Assembly: GCA_016711485.1 (NCBI GenBank)
Contig: JADJSX010000006.1
Coordinates: 172,001-236,000, forward strand
Length of the DNA stretch: 64,000 nt
Direction of reading: 5' to 3'
DNA from: Leptospiraceae bacterium
GTDB lineage: Bacteria; Spirochaetota; Leptospiria; Leptospirales; Leptospiraceae
The notes under the pieces were generated by a model. That model was not told the DNA's origin. It did not search any database and saw only the letters and a program-made list of their open reading frames with translations. Position 1 is the first letter of the stretch; each line of letters opens with the position of its first letter. Of the stretch, positions 26,650-34,046 are shown in pieces. The translations under genes were made by a program, and so were the position numbers.

Positions 26650-26946
26650 TTAATTACCAAGGAAAGAATCTGCTACTTTGTCTGCTGTTTTATCAAGGAT
26701 CTCAGAGCTGAGATTGTCATAATAACCACTAGCTAGTTTAGATTTAATATCGTTTAACTTTTCTGCATCCATACTGTTAGGCAATGCTAAAGTATTTGTA
26801 GTAATGGATTTGATATCTGCTTTTAATTTTGCAGTATCGGAAATCTGTACATTATCATTTGATAGTATTTCTGAACTTTTTTTGACAGGAGCAGATTTTT
26901 TAGGCTCAAAAGCCGAACCAATATTCTTAATCTTATCTATTAACAT
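26650..26946 (-). CDS. flgM: FlgM-like anti-sigma-28 factor
   Basis: A 98-residue protein with the FlgM layout: disordered polar N-terminus, the block NDNVQISDTAKLKADIKSI, then a C-terminal helix pair MDAEKLNDIKSKLASGYYD and LDKTADKVADSFL. FlgM binds and inhibits the flagellar sigma factor FliA until hook completion allows its export. The gene is 5 nt downstream of rsmI on the same strand. No fliA or flg genes are present, so the call rests on sequence pattern alone. Confidence 0.72.
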   Translation of the reverse strand: MLIDKIKNIGSAFEPKKSAPVKKSSEILSNDNVQISDTAKLKADIKSITTNTLALPNSMDAEKLNDIKSKLASGYYDNLSSEILDKTADKVADSFLGN

Positions 26947-26951
26947 GTATG

Positions 26952-27680
26952 CTACCTCTCTCTGTATACTGTATCGGTTGAAGATGCATTCTCTTTAGCG
27001 ATTTTTTTTCTGTAATTGTTTATTAATACTACAAATTCGCCTTTGGGATAGATATTTTCTGGGGTAATTTCCTCGGCTTTATATAGAATTATTTCTTCAT
27101 GTGCTTTTGTAAGCTCTCTGCCAACTAAAACTTCTGTGCCAGGAAAAATATCCTTTATAATCTCTAAAGTTGCCTTTATTTTGTATACAGATTCGTAGAA
27201 TACTATTAAACCTTCTTTAGAAATGTATTCTTCTAATTCTAATTTTTTTCGATTGATTTTTTCAGATAAAAAACCTAAAAAAAACGTCGGATTCGTTTGA
27301 AATCCACTTACAGATAGAATAGCTGCTAATGCACTTGGTCCTGGGATGGGAATAGCAAAAATTCCTTCTTTTCTAGCAAATCGAACTAGTCCAGCTCCTG
27401 GGTCTGAAACTCCTGGAGTACCTGCATCTGAAATATAAGCGAAGTTTTTTCCTTCTCGTAAATCGTCTAGAATCCATTTATAAGAATTTTCTTGTCCTGC
27501 GAAAAGAGTTTTGGAAGGCGTTTTAATTTCTAGGTGCTGTAAAAGTCTGTAGGAATTTTTTGCATTTTCGCATAGGATTAAATCAACTTCTTTGAGTATT
27601 CTAATTGCTCGAAGTGTGATATCTTCTAAATTCCCAATGGGAGTAGCTACAATAAATAGAGATCCAGTTTGGTTTTTCAT
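26952..27680 (-). CDS. rsmI: 16S rRNA (cytidine-1402 2'-O) methyltransferase RsmI
   Basis: A tetrapyrrole-methylase-fold enzyme. SLFIVATPIGNLEDITLRA, ISDAGTPGVSDPGAGLVR, PIPGPSALAAILSVSG and VGRELTKAHEEI are diagnostic of RsmI, which methylates the ribose of C1402 in the decoding centre of 16S rRNA using SAM. The 242 residues are slightly short of the usual 270-290. flgM follows after 5 nt and a lipoprotein gene precedes. Confidence 0.94.
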   Translation of the reverse strand: MKNQTGSLFIVATPIGNLEDITLRAIRILKEVDLILCENAKNSYRLLQHLEIKTPSKTLFAGQENSYKWILDDLREGKNFAYISDAGTPGVSDPGAGLVRFARKEGIFAIPIPGPSALAAILSVSGFQTNPTFFLGFLSEKINRKKLELEEYISKEGLIVFYESVYKIKATLEIIKDIFPGTEVLVGRELTKAHEEIILYKAEEITPENIYPKGEFVVLINNYRKKIAKENASSTDTVYRER

Positions 27681-27683
27681 CTG

Positions 27684-28469
27684 CTATTTATTGCAAGAAA
27701 CTATTGGACTAGCATTTAAATCAGGAGTCACACCATCTGGACATTCACAACCAGCTCTCGGAAAACCAGAATCTAAAATAGTACAAGGATTACAGAGTGT
27801 TCCGACTGGGCACGTTGCCCTAGTGGTCAAGTCACAAAGTGAATTCGTGCAAGAGGTTGGATTGCAACTACTTCCTGCGGGACATTTACTTGGATCTGTG
27901 CCTGCACAAGCAGAAATCGGCACGGATGGATTTGAGAATTGCTGAACATTACTTAGTACTGCCCTCAAAGTAAAACTATACATTTCGCATTTTTGAAAAT
28001 ATGCCAAACCTGGAGGAGGTACACGCCAAGAGATTTTTCGTCTTTTTAAATTTTCTTTTGCTGTTGAATTTTCCAAAGAAAGATGGGGAAAGGAAGGTTG
28101 AATTCCATTTTCAGTGTAAATACTACTAGAAAGTCCAGATACGGTTTCTATTAGTGTAGGAGATTGCGTTGTAATATATAAATTATATCCAATGAACTGT
28201 TGCTCTGTATTAGTTACATAGTATTTGATGATGTATTCGGGTCTATTTGGATTTATATAACCTAGTAAGTCTCCAATTCCAGGTCCTGAAGTCGGAATCT
28301 CTTCGGTTGGAATCACACCTACAAGCTGAGGAACATTTAGTGGGTTTGTTAGAAAGGTTAAAGGTGACAAGACGGTGGGCGTATCCGTATTAGTTCCGCA
28401 AAAAGGAAATAAAAGGAATGTTCCTAAAAGAATCAAAAAATGTATAAGCCTTGGAATTTTCTTGTGCAT
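27684..28469 (-). CDS. Putative Cys-rich lipoprotein
   Basis: Signal peptide MHKKIPRLIHFLILLGTFLL then a possible lipobox ending FPFC. Middle residues 60-190 look like a beta-sandwich (VRYYVTNTEQQFIGYNLYI-like strands). The last 60 residues carry twelve cysteines in two near repeats CPAGSSCNP and CPVGTLCNP, a disulfide-rich knot. It is probably an outer-membrane or surface lipoprotein. Three nt separate it from rsmI. No named family recognised. Confidence 0.6.
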   Translation of the reverse strand: MHKKIPRLIHFLILLGTFLLFPFCGTNTDTPTVLSPLTFLTNPLNVPQLVGVIPTEEIPTSGPGIGDLLGYINPNRPEYIIKYYVTNTEQQFIGYNLYITTQSPTLIETVSGLSSSIYTENGIQPSFPHLSLENSTAKENLKRRKISWRVPPPGLAYFQKCEMYSFTLRAVLSNVQQFSNPSVPISACAGTDPSKCPAGSSCNPTSCTNSLCDLTTRATCPVGTLCNPCTILDSGFPRAGCECPDGVTPDLNASPIVSCNK

Positions 28470-28561
28470 GTTTTCATTGATTTTTCAAATTAGGTATAAA
28501 TGCAAAACAAAAAACAAGTTTTTTTGTTTTCAATTCCAACTACTTATCGGATTGTAAATCC

Positions 28562-29236
28562 ATGAAAAGTAATACAAGTGTTTATATAATTGTAGCGTTG
28601 ATTGTTGTTTTAATTGGATATTTTTCATTTTTTTCCGGCGAGAAAAAAAAGAAAAAGGTAGAGTCTAAAAAATTGAGTTTGCTCCTGGGCGGGGGAGGAA
28701 GTGAGTCAGAGAATGGGTTTGAAAAAAGAAGAGGGCATAAGAATAACGATGCCTCCGTATTCGATGGCGAGTTCATGAAGACTGGGGTGTCTTTCCCAGA
28801 GGAGGAAGCTAATTCGAATGTTGCAAGTGAACAAGGGGAAATTCCTATAAATCCACAAACGGGAAAACCTTGGGAAGAAGATGCAATGCAGCAATTTGAA
28901 GAGTTGCGAAAACAGTTTGTAGATAACGATTTAATTCCACGCAGAATGACTCGACTTGAGAAAGATAGACAAGCACAGTTACAAGATAAATGGAATAAAG
29001 CTCAGAATGCAGTAAATAGTGGAACTTTTACGCGAGATGATTTAGATACACATTTTTCTCATCAGAAAAAAGTGGTCGAAGATCGATTACAAATTATTGA
29101 ACATCTAATTGAATCTCAAAAGGAAGATGGGGATGTAGATAAGGACGGTCAGTTCCAAAAAATTCTCGATGGAACTAAAGAACAAATGAAACAATTGGAA
29201 ACTCAAAAAGAAGAATTATTAAAGAAACTCGGATAG
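28562..29236 (+). CDS. Single-span membrane protein with coiled-coil C-terminus
   Basis: A 224-residue protein. One transmembrane helix near the N-terminus (VYIIVALIVVLIGYFSFF) is followed by a lysine cluster, which predicts a cytoplasm-to-periplasm uncertain topology. A low-complexity Gly/Glu/Asn region follows, then about 110 residues of charged coiled coil (LRKQFVDND, LEKDRQAQLQDK, LETQKEELLKKL). Function unknown. A hairpin 13 nt after its stop can terminate both this gene and the convergent PilZ gene. Confidence 0.6.
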   Translation: MKSNTSVYIIVALIVVLIGYFSFFSGEKKKKKVESKKLSLLLGGGGSESENGFEKRRGHKNNDASVFDGEFMKTGVSFPEEEANSNVASEQGEIPINPQTGKPWEEDAMQQFEELRKQFVDNDLIPRRMTRLEKDRQAQLQDKWNKAQNAVNSGTFTRDDLDTHFSHQKKVVEDRLQIIEHLIESQKEDGDVDKDGQFQKILDGTKEQMKQLETQKEELLKKLG

Positions 29237-29248
29237 GTATTGAATTAT

Positions 29249-29286
29249 GAATTATGAATTTTGAGATTATTCAAAATTCATAATTC
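29249..29286. terminator. Hairpin between convergent genes
   Basis: A 16-bp perfect stem pairs 29249-29264 with 29271-29286 (GAATTATGAATTTTGA / TCAAAATTCATAATTC), with a 6-nt loop GATTAT. It lies between two convergent stop codons. It is AT-rich with no long T-run, so termination efficiency is uncertain. Confidence 0.5.
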
Positions 29287-29299
29287 AACTATCAATTTA

Positions 29300-30358
29300 T
29301 CACCTGTCTCTTGTTTCGAAGTTGGTGAAAATTCTAAAGCAGAAAATAAAGAAAGTATACAGAATATCTTTACCAAGGTCTGTATAGGAAATCCCTATTC
29401 CAATAGGTTTATTATATTTTGATTCAGAATTCACCCAACTAACAGTACCGTTTCCACTAAAATTAAATCCAAAGATTTTAAAGGAAAATGAAACTAAATC
29501 TCCTAATTTTACTTGCTCTGATGTCGAAAGAAAGAATCCACCTTCTGAAATATTTAGAATTTCACTCTTAAAACTTGTATTTCCTAAAACCCAGTCACAT
29601 GGGATAGTGATTGAATATCTAGGCAATAATTTACTTTCTAAGTATTTTTTTAATTCTTTTTTAACTGGGTCAGTTTTTCCAGTGTAATTGAATCGAAGTC
29701 CTACATTTTCATTCTGGATACGGACTACACTAGCGTTAACTTGCCATTCTTTTTCAATATCAAAACTTAAAGCAAAATCATCTTCGTCAGAAATGTATCC
29801 GTCTACGGTAGCTAAACATCCGGTGGGACTTATATCCAGAGTTGTAATTGCTAATTTATTCCCAAGAGAATCTTGCAGAGTTCCTCTGAGTGGAATTTCC
29901 GTTCTCCATTTTTTTCTAAATCCCCTAGGAAGAAGGGTTAAGTAAGGAGTCGAAATTTCTGAATTTAAAAAATATAAAATTAAAAAGAATGGAAGAATAG
30001 TGATTACTAAGTTTAAAATTAATCTTTCCGTATTGATAAAATCTGTCTCAATACCGTGGTATTGAAACAGAAGGTAGAATCCATGGATAATTAAAGCTGA
30101 ATTAAATGTTAAAAAAATGAAGTATCCCCATTTTTTTACACCTAAAATACCAACACCAACTAAAAAACCCATTAGGTTTAAAATGATATTGAGTTTATCG
30201 AAACTAGATAAAATAGATTTTACATTGCTAAGAGGCAAATCTAACTTATACGCAGTGGCAATATAACTAATAAAAGGTGTTAAAATGAAATAGGTGCCAA
30301 TGATTTTTATAGGCGTAGGAAGGTTGGTAAAAGATATGGGAAATATTGTCTTAAACAT
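29300..30358 (-). CDS. Membrane protein with two PilZ domains
   Basis: The N-terminal third has four hydrophobic segments. Then come two PilZ-like units: RGFRKKWRTEIPLRG with TTLDISPTGC (residues about 145-185) and LLPRYSITIPC with ILNISEGGFF (about 245-290). PilZ domains bind cyclic di-GMP through an RxxxR and a D/NxSxxG motif. The first has all features; in the second the Asp is Asn and the RxxxR is reduced to one Arg. It may be a membrane-bound c-di-GMP receptor. Convergent with the preceding gene. Confidence 0.75.
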   Translation of the reverse strand: MFKTIFPISFTNLPTPIKIIGTYFILTPFISYIATAYKLDLPLSNVKSILSSFDKLNIILNLMGFLVGVGILGVKKWGYFIFLTFNSALIIHGFYLLFQYHGIETDFINTERLILNLVITILPFFLILYFLNSEISTPYLTLLPRGFRKKWRTEIPLRGTLQDSLGNKLAITTLDISPTGCLATVDGYISDEDDFALSFDIEKEWQVNASVVRIQNENVGLRFNYTGKTDPVKKELKKYLESKLLPRYSITIPCDWVLGNTSFKSEILNISEGGFFLSTSEQVKLGDLVSFSFKIFGFNFSGNGTVSWVNSESKYNKPIGIGISYTDLGKDILYTFFIFCFRIFTNFETRDR

Positions 30359-30453
30359 ATATGTGTTAAAATCCTTTATTTATTAACTGGTTATAATACT
30401 ATTATAAACTAGAACGAGGACAAGATTATACTTTTTAATTTCTTTTGTAAATC

Positions 30454-30496
30454 GCAAAAAAAGACCAAATAAAAAAAAGGTAATTTATTTGGTCTT
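30454..30496 (-). terminator. Intrinsic terminator of the FlgT-like lipoprotein gene
   Basis: A 13-bp stem pairs 30461-30473 (AAGACCAAATAAA) with 30484-30496 (TTTATTTGGTCTT). Read on the minus strand it is followed by a run of seven T, directly after the stop codon at 30510. Confidence 0.8.
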
Positions 30497-30509
30497 GTGC
30501 TGGAAAAAA

Positions 30510-31625
30510 TTATTTAGTAACTACAATGTGTACATTACCAGGTTTAACCTCTTTTTGTTTAAATTGTATCCCGAAGTCTTCTCGCCTTTCTCGCATTTTT
30601 TGATAGAGAACAGTTCCATTGAAAAGTGCTTCTACTTCAAGAACAATTGAGTTATTAGAATTACTGCTTCCCTTTTGGCTTACTCCATTTACACCGCGCA
30701 TTTTGCGAATAATAGTAGATATGTCCTTATCAAGAAAATCGTCGTAACTAATTCCATCTATTACAAGGCGTATGGTCATACCTCGTTTCCATTTGGATTT
30801 GATTTGTTCCATGATTTTTGGTTTAGAAGTGACTAAGGCTTTATCGATTGCTTCTTGTGCACCTCTGTCTATGTCAACATGGGGAGCTGCGGCACCAGCA
30901 TTATCTGCGGCAATAATTTTAGCCGAGCCAACATCGATAATTTTAAATCGAATTGTGGCTTGCATAGAATTCATTCCTGAATCCATAATCGGACCACCAT
31001 TTTTTACAGATGTTTGTCCGATAAATAAGATTTCAGCACCTTGTTGCGCGGCAACTTCGGTAGCCTTTGCTTCTGCACTTGGATCACCGTAAACACCAAT
31101 AGTTTTTCCACCTTCTTTTGCCAGAACACGACGAAATTGTTCTCGATCTAAAAACTGAAATTCTGGGAATTTTCCAACAATGGCGTTTTCAGTAGCGATT
31201 ACATCTTTGCTTTTTTTGTTATCAATGGTTTCATCGACTAACATTAGGAAGTTTGGATTTCCTAAATCTTTTAATCTAGAAAGAATCTCGTCTTCGATTT
31301 TTTTGGCGTTTACTTTCCCTTTTGCGTCAATTTCAATAACTCCATCTTTCGGACGTTCTTTTCCGATTTGGGTGTATTCAACTACGTAACCTTCGACAGT
31401 AGATTGCACTAATGAGTCAATAAGTTGACCTTGGCTTACGTCTGAACGACCTTCTACTAGGTCACCAATCCCATCCTCTAGGATTTTTCGTTTCGCATTT
31501 AATTCTGCATCGTCTAAATTAATACCTTTGATGTTATATACATATATGAACCCGTCTCCCTTTTTTTGACCAGATGAACAGTAAAACAAGGTTAGGCTTA
31601 GAATTAAAGAAATGATTTTCTTCAT
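30510..31625 (-). CDS. Lipoprotein resembling flagellar FlgT-type/CsgG-like proteins
   Basis: A 371-residue exported protein with signal MKKIISLILSLTLFYC (lipobox LFYC) and Ser-Ser-Gly after it. The early block NLDDAELNAKRKILEDGIGDLVEG resembles the N-terminal FlgT-like domain that covers the flagellar or secretin base. Next is VGKFPEFQFLDREQFRRVLAKEGG with VAAQQGAEILFIGQTS, reminiscent of CsgG-type domains. Location is probably the outer membrane, periplasmic face. Isolated gene with its own terminator. The family resemblance is by pattern only. Confidence 0.58.
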   Translation of the reverse strand: MKKIISLILSLTLFYCSSGQKKGDGFIYVYNIKGINLDDAELNAKRKILEDGIGDLVEGRSDVSQGQLIDSLVQSTVEGYVVEYTQIGKERPKDGVIEIDAKGKVNAKKIEDEILSRLKDLGNPNFLMLVDETIDNKKSKDVIATENAIVGKFPEFQFLDREQFRRVLAKEGGKTIGVYGDPSAEAKATEVAAQQGAEILFIGQTSVKNGGPIMDSGMNSMQATIRFKIIDVGSAKIIAADNAGAAAPHVDIDRGAQEAIDKALVTSKPKIMEQIKSKWKRGMTIRLVIDGISYDDFLDKDISTIIRKMRGVNGVSQKGSSNSNNSIVLEVEALFNGTVLYQKMRERREDFGIQFKQKEVKPGNVHIVVTK

Positions 31626-31994
31626 GTATTTTCCTCTGAAATATACTAGGATTAGAATGATTTTTGAGAATCCTTGATTTAGAAATTTTTATATCCTATT
31701 TTTAGAATCAAGGACCAATAATCAGTCTGTCTTACGTATAACTTTTTTGTAAATTCTCTTTACTGCTACAGTTTATTGATATTGAATAATAAAGGCAACA
31801 TTTTATTTATTAATTATTCCACTATTTCTACCGAGATTTGGCAGAATTCCAGTTTTTTGGGTTTGTGCCGGTGGTGATTTTTTTATTCCGCGAAGGGCAT
31901 CGTCACCGGAGATATGATAGAAACGACCAATGTTTCCCTCCCATTCATTTCCACCAGATTGACAATCCGAATCACCGCATAGATTATCCCGATT
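31626..31994. other. Gap with in-frame extension of the TPR gene and an inverted repeat
   Basis: No independent gene with a good start is visible. On the minus strand the frame of the TPR gene stays open for 63 codons after its TGA at 31995-31997, ending at a TAA at 31803-31805. Within it CCGGTG (31869-31874) and CACCGG (31904-31909) form an inverted pair. The right part upstream of 31640 probably contains the promoter of the lipoprotein gene. Confidence 0.45.
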
Positions 31995-32837
31995 TCAATA
32001 AATTTCCAAATTCTCTAAGGTCGTAAAAAAACCATTCTGCACTAAAACCGAAAAGTCTGCCATTTCATCCGTTCGAAGTCGTAGGAAACCATCTGAGTCG
32101 TACGCTTGGAGTAAGTTGGCACTTGCTAAATGATTATCTCCGAGCCTTGCGTGTGCACGTGCTTTCGTTATAAAATCTTCTGGATCGAGGTCTTCAAAAA
32201 AAGAAAGATGTAGGTCTATATATTTAAGTGCGTTAAATGGATCGTTCAATTTCAAGTAAGACTTTGCAAGTAGGGCATAATGGAGAAAGTTTTTTTCTAA
32301 ATCCATTTTGAGAGATCGTTTCAAAGATACAATGCACGAGTTATAACTTCCTCTTTCGTAATATAGATTTCCTAGCTCTGCCCAAATATCTTTGCGCTCA
32401 ATCCCGCCTTTTCCACGAGTAAGCTTTTCTTGCGATAATGCTTTTCTTAAAACTAAAATAGATTCATTGGCGCGCTCTGTGTCTTTTAAAAGTGAGGCTA
32501 ATGTCAAATACAGCTCTAAGTAGTCGGGAAATTTTTCAATGCCTTTGTTTAACATATTTTTCGCCGACTTGAGTTTGTCTGTTTTGATATAGTAAATCGC
32601 AGTTAGAAGATATGCCTGCGGAACTTCTGCATTTTTAGCAAGATCAGTAAATGTTTGAATCGCCTGTTCCTGATTTCCAATGTACTGCTGACACCAACCT
32701 TTACGTGCTGTTAGCCGCGCAATCGTGCGCGGGTTTGGAGTTTCGGCAATTGCTTTATTGTAGCTATTGAATGCTCGGGAATAATGCTTCATACTTTCTT
32801 CATACAAAGCTTGTCGCAAAATAGATATGAAGCTCAT
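31995..32837 (-). CDS. Tetratricopeptide repeat protein
   Basis: A 280-residue soluble protein composed of about six TPR units: HYSRAFNSYNKAIAETP, ARLTARKGWCQQYIGNQEQAIQTF (first ones), LLTAIYYIKTDKLKSAKNML, YLTLASLLKDTERANESILV, AELGNLYYERGSYNSCIVSL and ALLAKSYLKLNDPFNALKYI, each with the usual 34-residue spacing. TPRs are protein-binding scaffolds. It overlaps the crotonase gene by 4 nt (ATGA-type), so it is co-translated with it. The partner is unknown. The frame continues open beyond its TGA. Confidence 0.78.
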   Translation of the reverse strand: MSFISILRQALYEESMKHYSRAFNSYNKAIAETPNPRTIARLTARKGWCQQYIGNQEQAIQTFTDLAKNAEVPQAYLLTAIYYIKTDKLKSAKNMLNKGIEKFPDYLELYLTLASLLKDTERANESILVLRKALSQEKLTRGKGGIERKDIWAELGNLYYERGSYNSCIVSLKRSLKMDLEKNFLHYALLAKSYLKLNDPFNALKYIDLHLSFFEDLDPEDFITKARAHARLGDNHLASANLLQAYDSDGFLRLRTDEMADFSVLVQNGFFTTLENLEIY

Positions 32838-33658
32838 TTCTTTTTATTGTAGACTGGTTTGGTTTTAGTTGCAAATCCATGTCGTGCCGCGTCGAAATCA
32901 TCAGATGCTAAAAAGCTAGAATTCCAAACGCAAACATAATTGAGTCCAGCCTCCATTGGTTTTCCTTCGCTATAGCGCATAACTTCTTTTATCCCTTCCA
33001 CTACAAGTGTGGAGGATGCGGCAATATCGTGTGCAGTTTCTTTTGCTTTTTGTAACGCTTCTTCTACTGTGGGATAAACTGCATTTACTAGATTCATGCG
33101 ACTTGCATCTTTTGCGTCAATGTCTTTGCCAGTGAGTGCGAGTTCTCTTGTATAGCCTTGTCCTATGATTGCGGGTAATCGATTTATACTTCCCATATCA
33201 GCAACGATTGCTACTTTTACTTCTCTTAAAGAAAAACTGGCGTCTTCCGTACAATAGCGGATATCGCAAGCAGAAATTAAATCGAGCGCTCCCCCGATAC
33301 AATGTTTTTGCACAACTGCTATAGATGGTTTATTCGAATTATAAACTGCATTGATTCCTTTTTGCATAATTTGAATATGATTGTAAAAACGTTTTCTTGT
33401 ATCACCATGGTTGGGAACTAAAAATTCTTCGACTTGTGTTGTGAAACTAATTACGTCGAGTCCAGTAGAGAATGATTTGCCTTTAGCTGCAATTACAAAA
33501 GCACGAATATTTTCGTCCTTATTGATTTCTTCTACTACTTCTGGGAGGTCTCTCCAGAAACTCCAGTCCATTGCATTTCGTTTTTCTGGTTTGTTTAAAT
33601 ATACAATTGCGATATGGTTTTCTATTTCGATTTCAAAAAATTCGTAGTTTGTTTTCAT
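32834..33658 (-). CDS. Crotonase-family enzyme, Delta3,5-Delta2,4-dienoyl-CoA isomerase-like
   Basis: Enoyl-CoA hydratase/isomerase fold: YLNKPEKRNAMDW, GKSFSTGLD (oxyanion-hole Gly), CIGGALDLISACDIRYC, then SLREVKVAIVADMGSINRLPAIIGQGYTRELALTG. The Glu of REV and the Asp of ADMGS match the two acids used by ECH1-type dienoyl-CoA isomerases. So it likely works in breakdown of unsaturated fatty acids, which fits leptospiral use of fatty acids as carbon. Its 274 residues are normal. Divergent from the leucine-attenuator region. Confidence 0.82.
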   Translation of the reverse strand: MKTNYEFFEIEIENHIAIVYLNKPEKRNAMDWSFWRDLPEVVEEINKDENIRAFVIAAKGKSFSTGLDVISFTTQVEEFLVPNHGDTRKRFYNHIQIMQKGINAVYNSNKPSIAVVQKHCIGGALDLISACDIRYCTEDASFSLREVKVAIVADMGSINRLPAIIGQGYTRELALTGKDIDAKDASRMNLVNAVYPTVEEALQKAKETAHDIAASSTLVVEGIKEVMRYSEGKPMEAGLNYVCVWNSSFLASDDFDAARHGFATKTKPVYNKKK

Positions 33659-33789
33659 GCGTACCTTAATTAAATCTAACTGTTTAGAATAATACGAGTA
33701 GATTTCAAGAGATTTTTAAGAAAATCAGTAAAATAGTTTGATTCAATTTTATGATTCTACTCAGGATTTGCTAGAGCCGGCTAACGAGA

Positions 33790-33819
33790 ATAATCCTTCT
33801 TTCGCTAAAGTAGGATTAT
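33790..33819. other. Strong inverted repeat upstream of the leu leader
   Basis: A 13-bp stem with one mismatch, 33790-33802 (ATAATCCTTCTTT) and 33807-33819 (AAAGTAGGATTAT), loop CGCT. A T-run follows 4 nt later on the plus strand. It may be an operator, a terminator or part of a small RNA. Confidence 0.4.
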
Positions 33820-33866
33820 GAAGTTTTTTTCTTGACTTTTTTTAGAAATATTTCGTCATAACAAAT

Positions 33867-33920
33867 ATGAATCAAAATTTATTCACAACAACGCTTCTGC
33901 TTCAACTTCTACTTATGTAG
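33867..33920 (+). CDS. leuL: Leucine-rich leader peptide of the leuA-like gene
   Basis: A 17-codon open frame: MNQNLFTTTLLLQLLLM then TAG at 33918-33920. Seven of 17 residues are leucine, six of them in the pattern LLLQLLL at codons 10-16, using CTT, CTG and CTA. Such leaders sense leucyl-tRNA supply: the ribosome stalls at the Leu codons when leucine is scarce. It lies just before an antiterminator/terminator pair and the leuA-like gene. I see no clear Shine-Dalgarno site. A possible promoter (TTGACT at 33832-33837, CATAAC at 33857-33862) would place transcription start at or next to the ATG, so translation could be leaderless or the promoter may lie elsewhere. Confidence 0.75.
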   Translation: MNQNLFTTTLLLQLLLM

Positions 33921-33981
33921 GTTGGCGTGAGAATAAACTTGTGAAAAGAAAAAGCCCACTCCAACCGGAGAGGGCTTTTTT
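33920..33981 (+). promoter_or_regulatory. Leucine transcription attenuator (antiterminator and terminator)
   Basis: Terminator: stem 33951-33962 (AAAGCCCACTCC) with 33967-33978 (GGAGAGGGCTTT), one A-A mismatch, 4-nt loop AACC, T-run to 33981. Antiterminator: 33920-33929 (GGTTGGCGTG) can pair with 33957-33966 (CACTCCAACC) in 9 of 10 positions, and this uses the 5' arm of the terminator, so the two folds exclude each other. The antiterminator 5' arm starts at the leader stop codon, so a ribosome reaching the stop would mask it while one stalled at the Leu codons would leave it free. This is the textbook attenuation logic. Confidence 0.8.
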
Positions 33982-34046
33982 GTTTGTGGATACGTTTCCC
34001 TAAACTTTGCCCAATCCAATGGAAGGCCAAAATAAAGGAGACAAAC

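Noticed and set aside
27592..27945. 117-codon plus-strand frame over the rsmI/lipoprotein junction
   Set aside because: It is antisense to the lipoprotein and RsmI genes, whose motifs are clear, so it is a shadow of them.
31838..32026. 62-codon plus-strand frame near the TPR gene
   Set aside because: It overlaps the TPR gene's 3' end on the opposite strand and has His/Arg/Pro-rich low-quality coding; the minus-strand frame is the better reading.
33984..34046. Longer leuA-like start at 33984
   Set aside because: It would overlap the terminator's downstream region and has no ribosome binding site, while 34047 has AAGGAG at the right distance.
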